Source: Lentisphaerota bacterium (GTDB lineage Bacteria > Verrucomicrobiota > Kiritimatiellia > UBA8416 > JAFGIZ01). Taken from it: a DNA stretch of 19,803 nt. The notes under the pieces are model-generated. The model was not told where the DNA came from. It saw nothing but the letters and a program-made list of their open reading frames with translations, and made no database searches. How positions within the stretch are numbered: position 1 is the first letter of the stretch; every line of letters begins with the position of its first letter. The position numbers were made by a program, and so were the translations under genes. The DNA lies in the NCBI GenBank assembly GCA_016929365.1, contig JAFGIZ010000218.1, positions 1 to 19,803 on the forward strand, read 5' to 3'. This document shows, piece after piece, positions 1-7,176 of the stretch.

Positions 1-2
1 AG

Positions 3-2063
3 AATTTCGGCGATCCCTATGTGCCGTATTACCGGGCCATGAACGCGTTCGAAATCAACTGGCGCGGCGAGGTGATGGACACGCAGGGCCGGACCGGGTG
101 GCGCACGCTGTGGGGCCGGGGGCATGCCGTCGCGATGCCGTCGGCCGCCTTTCGCACCGCCTGGAGCACGCTGGCGAAGTCTTCCATGCGCTGGGGGCAC
201 GCCGGGGTCGGGTTTACCGACATGGTCTGGTTCTGGCCCGGCGGCCGCGGCCGTTCCGGGCATCATCCCGAGACGATCGCCGCCTTCCGGCGCGACCTGG
301 CGGGGCTCGACGAGGGCCTCGTGGTGCATACGGGCCAGAATGCCTTCCGGACATTCCACGTGCGGGACTACGCCGACTACTACTTCGGGGGCATGCCGGA
401 GCCCGCCGACCTGGGGTTTGCGTCGTGGGCCGAGTACAGCCCGCTGACCTATCAGCAATACACAAACAATCCGCCCGATAACCTTGTGCAACACTACGCG
501 CTCTTCGACACGCTGGTTCATTACGAGTGGTTGAAGGCGGCGCAGACCATCGGACGGGTCGCGCGCGCGGAGGGCGGGATGTTCCAGTGCATGGGCAACC
601 CGGAGGACATGGCCAACGGGGCGGACACGTTCTTCGCCAGCCGCCTGCGCGATGTCGGCGCCGTCGGCGAGGAGTATTTCAAGAATCCGCGGTATCTCGA
701 CGGGACCTATCACCGCTATCCTTACCTGACGTCGCGGCGGCACGACGACCTGCAGGTGGGCCTGGTCCTGGAAGGGGGCCATGGCGGGAACGACTGGCCG
801 TACTACGCCGACGAGCTGGCCTACGCCATCGCGTACGAAAGCAGCCTGGCCGTGGCGGCGGACCACCTGGAGGCGGATTTCTGGCCCAGCCAGGATCTGC
901 CGCTGGCCGAATTACGCCAGAGCGAATTCCTGCGGCTCCGCATGCGGCAGATCCTCTCCTTCGGTCTCGGGTTCCGGCACGCCTACGAGGACGGCGCGCG
1001 TCGGGTCCCCCCCGACGTTCTCTCCGTCACGTCCCGCGCGATCTTTCGCCCGTGGGGGACGGAGTGGAAGCTGTGGAGCTATATGTTGCAGCACCTGGAC
1101 ACCACCCCGGATCCGGCGCTGGCGCAGTCCGGTTTTTCGTTCGCGTGCCTCGGCGAGGACGGCCTCGGCCGGCTCGACGGCGAACACGCGGCGCTGCTCT
1201 ACACCGCCGATCCCCCGACCGAGCAGGGCTTCGACCGCCTGCTCGAACGGGTGCGCGCCGGGCAGATCCGGAACGCGATCCTCAGCGCGCCCGCGCTGTC
1301 GAACGTCGTGACCCGCGCCATGCGCCTGCGGCCGCTGGCGGAGCTGTACCCGGCATTCGCGTTCGCCAGCGCATCCAACGCGGTGTGGCGCGCGCCGCTG
1401 ACCGACCTGGCCGGCGGCACGGCCGCCGCGGGGGCCGACGCCGTCGAAATCCACGGCCCGCTCTTCTCTTCGCTCGGGAACGCCGACACGCTGCTGGCGT
1501 GCGGCGACCGGCCCATCGCCGTCGCCCGTCCGGAAGGCCGGGGCCGGCTCATCGTCCTGCTTTTCGATCCTTCCTTGGACGCGAATGCCGCCGCGGCGCA
1601 AGCCGTGTACGGGCGGCTGCTGGAACAGCTCGGCATCGCCCCGCGCTGGCGGGCCGGTCCGGGCGCCGTGGCGCGGCTCTACCAGCAGGGCGATCTGCTC
1701 ATCGCGGGCGTCCAGAACGAGGCGGCGCGGGACTGGGACCGGAAGATCATCCGGCCGAACAACAAGGGGCATTACGTGCCCTATGACGTTCCCGGGGCCG
1801 CGTCCCGCGTGGAGCTGCGCCTGGCGCCGGGCGCGTCTTACCGCTGGGCGATGCTGCCGCGCGGTGAGACCGGGGTGTCCACGGCGGACGCCGCGGGGTG
1901 GGCGCCCCTGGCGTTCACGGGAACGAGCCACGAAATCTTCTTTCTGCTGCCGGAGAGCGAAGAGAACCGCGAGCGCGTGAACGCAATCGCCGCGCGAAGG
2001 ACGGTTTTCGAAGACATGTTGCGGCGCACGGCGCCCGTCTCGGTACGGTCAAGAGTTGAATGA
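3..2063 (+). CDS. Large glycosidase-like protein, 3' part (5' end outside window)
   Basis: The frame is open from the first in-frame codon at base 3, so the true start lies upstream of the window; the GTG at 21 is internal and lacks a good ribosome site. About 686 residues are visible. The protein is clearly paralogous to the neighbour at 2135-5029: both share a block with a conserved NPED (bases 597-608), an R-x-x-D/A-x-G helix, then a Y/F-rich strand leading to a GG or GAWG turn. The likely architecture is the second half of a TIM-barrel-like catalytic domain, a Rossmann-like segment resembling the GH42 trimerisation domain, and a C-terminal beta domain ending near base 1960. The function is probably a polysaccharide-active glycoside hydrolase, but no known family is recognised with confidence. 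It converges on its paralogue with 71 bp between the two stop codons. Confidence 0.8.
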   Translation, partial: NFGDPYVPYYRAMNAFEINWRGEVMDTQGRTGWRTLWGRGHAVAMPSAAFRTAWSTLAKSSMRWGHAGVGFTDMVWFWPGGRGRSGHHPETIAAFRRDLAGLDEGLVVHTGQNAFRTFHVRDYADYYFGGMPEPADLGFASWAEYSPLTYQQYTNNPPDNLVQHYALFDTLVHYEWLKAAQTIGRVARAEGGMFQCMGNPEDMANGADTFFASRLRDVGAVGEEYFKNPRYLDGTYHRYPYLTSRRHDDLQVGLVLEGGHGGNDWPYYADELAYAIAYESSLAVAADHLEADFWPSQDLPLAELRQSEFLRLRMRQILSFGLGFRHAYEDGARRVPPDVLSVTSRAIFRPWGTEWKLWSYMLQHLDTTPDPALAQSGFSFACLGEDGLGRLDGEHAALLYTADPPTEQGFDRLLERVRAGQIRNAILSAPALSNVVTRAMRLRPLAELYPAFAFASASNAVWRAPLTDLAGGTAAAGADAVEIHGPLFSSLGNADTLLACGDRPIAVARPEGRGRLIVLLFDPSLDANAAAAQAVYGRLLEQLGIAPRWRAGPGAVARLYQQGDLLIAGVQNEAARDWDRKIIRPNNKGHYVPYDVPGAASRVELRLAPGASYRWAMLPRGETGVSTADAAGWAPLAFTGTSHEIFFLLPESEENRERVNAIAARRTVFEDMLRRTAPVSVRSRVE

Positions 2064-2106
2064 AAGAAAGAAGACGTCAGAGAGATGACTGTCGCTGGCG
2101 AAGGAG

Positions 2107-2134
2107 ACACGTACTCCTACACGTAAACGTACAC
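2107..2134. repeat. ACGT-rich short repeat between convergent stops
   Basis: A 28-bp stretch lies between the two convergent stop codons and contains three ACGT steps, at 2109-2112, 2121-2124 and 2127-2130, each in an alternating A/C-G/T context. It does not form a convincing stem followed by a T-run on either strand, so it is not called a terminator. It may be a low-complexity intergenic repeat of this genome. Confidence 0.3.
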
Positions 2135-5029
2135 TTAGGCCCCATCCTTGCACGCTCGCCAGAGGGGGGCCACCTTGCTCCGGTAGGCCTTGAGGTCCTC
2201 GACGCGCGCGCGGAAGGCCGGGGTGTCGGGCGCATAGTAGAACTGCTCGGCCAGCAGACCGGGAACCCGCAGGGGAAGCCAGCCGTCCGGCGTCGCCTCG
2301 AGCGTGGTGTCGCGGTTGGCCAGAAAGGCGTAGACGCGGTAGGTCGCGCCGGCTTTTTCGACCGGAACCCGGGCACCGCAAGCCGCACCGGGCGCCGTGA
2401 TGGGATAGGGGCGCACATCCGGATCGAACTGGTCCGGACCGCGCCGCACGAGCAGGTGCGCGCCATAGCCGGGCAGCCAGCCCAGCTCGACCAGCTTGCG
2501 TTCGTTCCACAACACCGCCACTCCGGCATCTCCGGCACGGTAGGTGTGGGCGATGGCGCGGTTCGTGGCGCCGTCGTCAAGGGCGACCACGGGGATCCCA
2601 TAGCGTTCGATGAGCGTGGCCATCAACTTCTCCATGGTCCGGGGCGGGAAATCCTCCAGGCGCTGATGGACGTAGACGATCCGGCTGCCGTTGGCCAGGG
2701 GCAGTTCGGAAGCCAGCGGATGAACGCAGCCCAGTCCCGTCCCGATCTTAACCCACTGCCAGCCCGCCGCGCTTGGATCGGGCTCCTGGTCAGGATCCGC
2801 CAGGTACCAGTAGTCTTCGGCGCCGCGCTGCAGCCTGGCGAAGGCGGGGTGCAGGGCGAAGCCGTCGCCAATGCCCTGCAGGCGGTCCATATAGTCCTTG
2901 TAGTTGAACTCCTCGCCCCGGAACCGGACGCTGCGCACGCCGGGCCGCAGCTCGACCGCGCCCCGGTTGAGGCTGAGCGGGATGTAGGAGTGCGTGATGA
3001 GTGTCTTGTCCCCTTCGTCCAGCCAGCGCTGCACGCGCTCCGCATCGAGGCGCCGGCTGACCGGCGGAGCATAGAAGAGCACGTCGGCTTCGGGCAGAAC
3101 ATCCGGCAGGCCCAGGGTGTCGATCGTCTCCACCTCGACGTGGGCATTGGCCAGGTCGTTTTCGAAAGAGTCTTCCACGTTCAGCGTCCAGACGCCGGCC
3201 TGGATGTAGTGCACCGACGAGCGCAGCGACACGGCGAACACCCGGGCGGGAGGCCGCGCCGCGCCCTCGTGCCGCGCCTGCCACCAGCCGTGGCCCTGGC
3301 TCATGGCATTGGCATAGCGGTCGTAGTCGTAGGCGTTGGCCGGGTTGCTCCAGGCGGCCCAGCCGGTTTCCATGAAATCGAGTTCGTAGTGCTTGTATCC
3401 CAACGCGCCCAGCTCGTACGCCACCAGGTAGCCCACCTCCGGGTCCCAGTAGGGCTGGTAATGACCCCAGGCGCCGAGCTCCAGCGCCGCGCCGAGCTCC
3501 TTGCCGCTGATCTGTGCGGCGCGCCGGTACATCGGCATGCGCAGGTAGGCCGGCCGCACCACCGTCGGGCTGCCGAAATACTCGATCTGAAGCGTCCCGG
3601 CGTCGGCCAGCCGCAGGTAGTACACGTAGTCGCACCCGCCGCCGACGTCCTCGGGGTTGGGCATGACCTCGTGGATCCCGCCATGGGCTTTGGCCCAGCG
3701 GCCGAAACGCTGCGCCTGCCGCAGCCATTCGTATTGCGCCAGCGCCGTGGCCAGCGAGTAGTTGCGCCGGTCCTGCACGGTGCCGTCGGCCGCCCTGGCG
3801 GCGGCCACGGGCGCGAATTCGGACCAGGACGAAAGCCCCACGTCGGCGGGGGACCAGCGCACGCCGTGGTTCTGTTCGTAGTAGTCGTGGAAGTGAATCA
3901 ACTCGGCCGGGTGACCGCCCGGGCCGGGCAGCAAGTCGAGGCCCTCATCCTCGCCGGCCAGGTTCTCGCGGAAGACCTGCACCGTCCATTGGCCGTAGCC
4001 GATACCCCGGTACCAGGGCCAGTTGTAGTCGGGATTGACGTAATTGTTGACGCCCAGCGTGGCGGCGTAGTCGATCTCGTCCTTGTAAGCGGCGCGCGCC
4101 AGCGGATGGCTGGGGAACGTGGCATTGGCCTCGCCGTACACGTCGATCTTCGTGCCGTCCGCCGTGCGCGCCCAGGCATCCAGCGCGGCCATGTAGGCGC
4201 CGTTCATCCGGGCCTTCTGCATCTGGTAGAAAAAGCCTTCCGGAAGCGCGGGCAGGATGTCGGCCAGCTCGGTGAAACGCGGGCACCAGAGCGCCGAGAA
4301 CAGGAAATCGATCCCCGGAAAGCGCTCCCGGATATCCTGGACGGCCATCGGCAGCTCGCCGGCGCGCGCGATCTCCTTGATAAACTCCTCGTGCGACAGG
4401 CCCAGGCCCAGGCTTTCGCGTGCCGGAAGCGGCGGAAACACGGGTTGGCGCCGCGCGGGGTCATAGCCGGTCATGAACAGGGGCGGATTCGTCGAGACCA
4501 CGGAATAGATGCGCCCGTCGCCGTAGACCAGGTCGACATCGGCCAGGTAAAAGCTGAAGCCGGTGCGCGCGGGGGCTTGCATCCCCAGCAGCACCTGGCT
4601 CAGAGGGTTCGTCACCGTTCCGGGCGGATCCAGTAGAACCGAGACCCGATGCCACATCCCCGTGGCGAGCTCGGCGGGCTGCATGCGGTGTGCGGTCGCG
4701 CGCGGCGGGTTCGCGTCGACATAGACCAGCCAGCGCATGGGCATGTCCGGCAGCGGCGTCTCGCACCGGATGGAGAAAGCCAATCCCGTGGCGGAGGCGG
4801 CCACATAAGGGGGAATAGTCGGATCAAGGGGCAGGTGCCGTTTGCTGTTAAACGTTATTTCTGCATTGCGCGGCGCGGCGTTCGTGTTGTCCAGCCGGAC
4901 TTCCACTGCGGGGGAACGGCCCGCGTGGGCGTCCAGGCCCGTTGCCTCGAGGCCACGGGGAAACAGGCGCGGTTGCACCAGCGCCGCCGCCGTGGCGGCC
5001 GACAGCATAACAGTCGCGATCGGTGGCAT
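2135..5029 (-). CDS. Secreted large glycosidase-like protein, full-length
   Basis: The frame stays open upstream to 5173, but the ATG at 5029 is preferred: it begins a signal-peptide-like stretch (MPPIATVMLSAATAAALVQP), while the extra 48 codons upstream are AT-richer and basic with no secretory character. This gives 964 residues. Visible parts are an N-terminal beta-sandwich with many short strands (about 30-190), a long TIM-barrel-like domain (about 220-640) rich in aromatic and acidic residues including PNPED (codons for NPED at 3647-3658) and ELDFMETGW, a Rossmann-like segment (about 690-760) like the GH42 trimerisation domain, and a C-terminal beta domain. The conserved Asp/Glu of NPED and of the DFMET strand are candidate catalytic residues by inference only. 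It is paralogous to 3-2063. The likely role is secreted or periplasmic polysaccharide breakdown; substrate unknown. Confidence 0.85.
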   Translation of the reverse strand: MPPIATVMLSAATAAALVQPRLFPRGLEATGLDAHAGRSPAVEVRLDNTNAAPRNAEITFNSKRHLPLDPTIPPYVAASATGLAFSIRCETPLPDMPMRWLVYVDANPPRATAHRMQPAELATGMWHRVSVLLDPPGTVTNPLSQVLLGMQAPARTGFSFYLADVDLVYGDGRIYSVVSTNPPLFMTGYDPARRQPVFPPLPARESLGLGLSHEEFIKEIARAGELPMAVQDIRERFPGIDFLFSALWCPRFTELADILPALPEGFFYQMQKARMNGAYMAALDAWARTADGTKIDVYGEANATFPSHPLARAAYKDEIDYAATLGVNNYVNPDYNWPWYRGIGYGQWTVQVFRENLAGEDEGLDLLPGPGGHPAELIHFHDYYEQNHGVRWSPADVGLSSWSEFAPVAAARAADGTVQDRRNYSLATALAQYEWLRQAQRFGRWAKAHGGIHEVMPNPEDVGGGCDYVYYLRLADAGTLQIEYFGSPTVVRPAYLRMPMYRRAAQISGKELGAALELGAWGHYQPYWDPEVGYLVAYELGALGYKHYELDFMETGWAAWSNPANAYDYDRYANAMSQGHGWWQARHEGAARPPARVFAVSLRSSVHYIQAGVWTLNVEDSFENDLANAHVEVETIDTLGLPDVLPEADVLFYAPPVSRRLDAERVQRWLDEGDKTLITHSYIPLSLNRGAVELRPGVRSVRFRGEEFNYKDYMDRLQGIGDGFALHPAFARLQRGAEDYWYLADPDQEPDPSAAGWQWVKIGTGLGCVHPLASELPLANGSRIVYVHQRLEDFPPRTMEKLMATLIERYGIPVVALDDGATNRAIAHTYRAGDAGVAVLWNERKLVELGWLPGYGAHLLVRRGPDQFDPDVRPYPITAPGAACGARVPVEKAGATYRVYAFLANRDTTLEATPDGWLPLRVPGLLAEQFYYAPDTPAFRARVEDLKAYRSKVAPLWRACKDGA

Positions 5030-5229
5030 GGTCGCTCTCGCTATGGCGCGTTGCGTGGAATGTTCGATCCGGACACTCTTTGTCTTATACACGATATGGC
5101 GTGAAAGAAAAAAGCCTTTCTTCTTTAGGACTATCCCCAGTTTTCGAGGGCGCAAGAGCCAGAACGTCTGCAAACAAGGGCTAAGACGTTGGAACGAAGT
5201 GGAATGGCATGGTTCTTCGAAAACGAACT

Positions 5230-5305
5230 GGAGATGCCTCGACTTCGCTCGGCATGATAGAAAACCTTAGGAAAGTGTCATCCCGAGCGTAGTCGAGGGA
5301 TCTCC
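5230..5305. repeat. Dispersed-type inverted repeat (two 30-bp arms)
   Basis: Left arm 5230-5259 and right arm 5276-5305 are inverted copies matching at 26 of 30 positions, separated by 16 bp. The core of the right arm, TCATCCCGAGCGTAGTCGAG, and its complement resemble a dispersed repeat seen in many unrelated bacterial genomes, recalled from general knowledge and not checked. Read on the minus strand it gives the meaningless peptide DPSTTLGMT, often mis-annotated as protein. The rest of 5030-5425 shows only the upstream region of the minus-strand gene, the ribosome site of the ATPase at 5416-5419, and no gene. Confidence 0.75.
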
Positions 5306-5425
5306 TATCAGCTGAGCGCGCAAGAAATGGGGTAAGCCCAATTTCTTCTTTGGTTGACACAGGGAGGGAGAAGAAGCATTATCGGGGTGCATTATGGAGG
5401 TAGCCTCGCCAGTTTGAGGCCGAAT

Positions 5426-6622
5426 ATGGAATTTGTAACGCGCTTTTTCGATCCGCCGAAACAAAGCTATTACCTGTTCGGCCCGCGTGGGACAGGTAAA
5501 TCGGCTTGGACGCAGCGTTTCTACTCACACAGCCTTCGCATCGATCTGCTTGAACCGGATCAACGCCGGCGGTACGAAGCGCGGCCGGAACGTTTGCGGG
5601 AGGTGGTCGAAGCGACAGATCCGGGAACGACCGTCGTGATCGACGAAGTACAACGCGTCCCTGAGCTGCTCAGTGTGGTGCACGCCCTGATCGAAGCGAA
5701 ACGGGGGTGGCGGTTCGTCTTAACGGGATCGAGTGCCAGGAAACTTCGTAAGGCGGGAGTGGACCTGATGGGTGGGCGAGCGGTCATCCGGTCTCTGAGT
5801 CCGTTTATGGCCGCGGAACTCGGCCCGCGATTCGATCTCGAAACCGCGCTTCGCCAGGGAATGCTTCCGCTCGTGTGGGATGCCGAAGACCCCGCGGACA
5901 CTTTGCGGGGCTACATCGGCTCGTATATCCGGGAAGAAGTGCAGGCCGAAGGACTGGTCAGGCAACTCGGGGCTTTTTCCAGGTTTCTGGAAACCATCAG
6001 CTTCTCCCATGCCCAGATTCTGAACGTAAGCAATGTGGCTCGGGACTGCGAGACCGGGCGCAAGACCGTGGAGGGGTTCGTCGGCGTGATCGAGGATCTG
6101 CTGCTCGGGTTCCGTCTGCCGGTGTTCACCAAACGCGCCGGACGCGCCACGATCGCGCACCCGAAGTTTTACTACTTCGACTGCGGCGTCTTCAGATGCG
6201 TTCGTCCGGCGGGCCCCCTCGACCGGCCCGAAGAGATTGGAGGTCCCGCCCTCGAAGGACTGGTTGCGCAGCACTTGAGGGCCTGGATCGACTATGGCGC
6301 CAGGGAGCACGACCTGTACTTCTGGCGAACCCGCGGCGGGTCGGAGGTCGATTTCGTCATCTATGGCCCGGATGTTTTTTGCGCGATCGAGGTCAAGCAT
6401 GTCGGGCGCGTTCACCGACGGGATCTGGCGGGCCTGCGGGCCTTTCACGACGATTATCCCGAGGCGGCCCTCATGCTTCTTTACCGCGGCACCGAGCGAC
6501 TGCGTATCGACGGCGTGACTTGCGTGCCGTGTGATGAGTTTCTTCTCGGGCTTACACCGCATCAGGCGCACCGCGCTGCGCCGGACGGTCCGCCGACGTA
6601 CAGATGGAACAGTCGCAAATGA
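5426..6622 (+). CDS. AAA ATPase with DUF4143 and nuclease-like C-terminus
   Basis: The ATG at 5426 is chosen over the in-frame start at 5354 because GAGG lies 6 bp upstream (5416-5419) and the family usually starts just before the P-loop. The 398-residue product has Walker A GPRGTGKS (19-26), Walker B VVIDE (70-74, catalytic pair D73/E74), a sensor-like LTGSS, then the DUF4143 region and a PD-(D/E)xK-like signature (D309 ... E322-V-K324). Members of this family are common, patchily distributed ATPases of poorly known role, often carried on variable islands. The normal family end is near residue 375; the last 23 or so residues run into the 3' end of the opposite gene, giving a 61-bp convergent overlap. 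It is the only plus-strand gene inside a minus-strand glycosidase block, which suggests insertion. Family call is firm, biological role unknown. Confidence 0.93.
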   Translation: MEFVTRFFDPPKQSYYLFGPRGTGKSAWTQRFYSHSLRIDLLEPDQRRRYEARPERLREVVEATDPGTTVVIDEVQRVPELLSVVHALIEAKRGWRFVLTGSSARKLRKAGVDLMGGRAVIRSLSPFMAAELGPRFDLETALRQGMLPLVWDAEDPADTLRGYIGSYIREEVQAEGLVRQLGAFSRFLETISFSHAQILNVSNVARDCETGRKTVEGFVGVIEDLLLGFRLPVFTKRAGRATIAHPKFYYFDCGVFRCVRPAGPLDRPEEIGGPALEGLVAQHLRAWIDYGAREHDLYFWRTRGGSEVDFVIYGPDVFCAIEVKHVGRVHRRDLAGLRAFHDDYPEAALMLLYRGTERLRIDGVTCVPCDEFLLGLTPHQAHRAAPDGPPTYRWNSRK

Positions 6623-7170
6623 CCGCCGCCGCGGTCGGTGATGCTGACCCATCCGGGCCGGAATGCCGAGGGCGCATCGATCACGATCAACGTGGCCTCG
6701 TCGCGGCGCCATTCCGCACGGTACTTCGCCTCCCCCGGCTGCTGGCCGAACGTCAGGTGCAAGCGCCACGGCTCGCCCCGGCTGCCGAAAACCAGGGTTC
6801 CCTGGCCGCCTCCGCCGCCCCACGTCCATCCGTAGCCGAGGCGAAAGATCATGGCCTCCGCGGCCGGAAGCTCGGGCCATTGGACCGACAGGGCGGAGCC
6901 TTTGCCGCCCATGTTTTCCAGGTAACCGTTCGTCGATGCATTCGCGACATCCGTTCGGACCTGCCATGCGTCGAAATCACCCGCCCAGTTAACGCCGCGC
7001 CCCGCCCATGCCGCCGCGGAGAACGTTTGTTCGACCCCTACCCGTGACGCGGACGATTCCTCGACCGCCCCGGCTTGCACGCTGAATACGACGGCCGCCA
7101 TGCACGCCGCGATGATCCGTTCGCGGGTCTCGAAGCCTCGACATCCAGCCGCTGTGTTTTGCCTTATCAC
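6562..7170 (-). CDS. Small secreted beta-sandwich protein
   Basis: This 202-residue protein starts with GTG at 7170, 6 bp after the stop of the upstream glycosidase gene; a G-rich Shine-Dalgarno stretch lies within that gene's last codons, so translation is probably coupled. Residues 17-35 form a secretion signal (RERIIAACMAAVVFSVQAGA), with cleavage likely after AGA; the IAAC within it resembles a lipobox but sits inside the hydrophobic core. The mature part is about 165 residues of alternating short strands rich in W, G and Y (YGWTWGGGGG), consistent with one jelly-roll or laminin-G-like sugar-binding domain. No catalytic motif is seen and I do not recognise the family. The C-terminus is abrupt (GGPSGAARCA) and overlaps the opposite ATPase gene, so it may be truncated. 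Confidence 0.75.
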   Translation of the reverse strand: MIRQNTAAGCRGFETRERIIAACMAAVVFSVQAGAVEESSASRVGVEQTFSAAAWAGRGVNWAGDFDAWQVRTDVANASTNGYLENMGGKGSALSVQWPELPAAEAMIFRLGYGWTWGGGGGQGTLVFGSRGEPWRLHLTFGQQPGEAKYRAEWRRDEATLIVIDAPSAFRPGWVSITDRGGGHLRLFHLYVGGPSGAARCA

Positions 7171-7176
7171 GCGTTC

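Noticed and set aside
2064..2134. Bidirectional terminator between the convergent large genes
   Set aside because: Only stems of 3-4 bp can be drawn and there is no T-run.
2060..4636. Long open frame opposite the large secreted glycosidase-like gene
   Set aside because: It is antisense to a gene with a signal peptide, paralogue and coherent domains; its product is Arg/His/Val/Gly-rich with no recognisable motif, typical of GC-rich antisense frames.
5267..5464. Minus-strand small frame containing DPSTTLGMT
   Set aside because: The peptide is a translation of the dispersed DNA repeat and the frame overlaps the ATPase start; not a gene.
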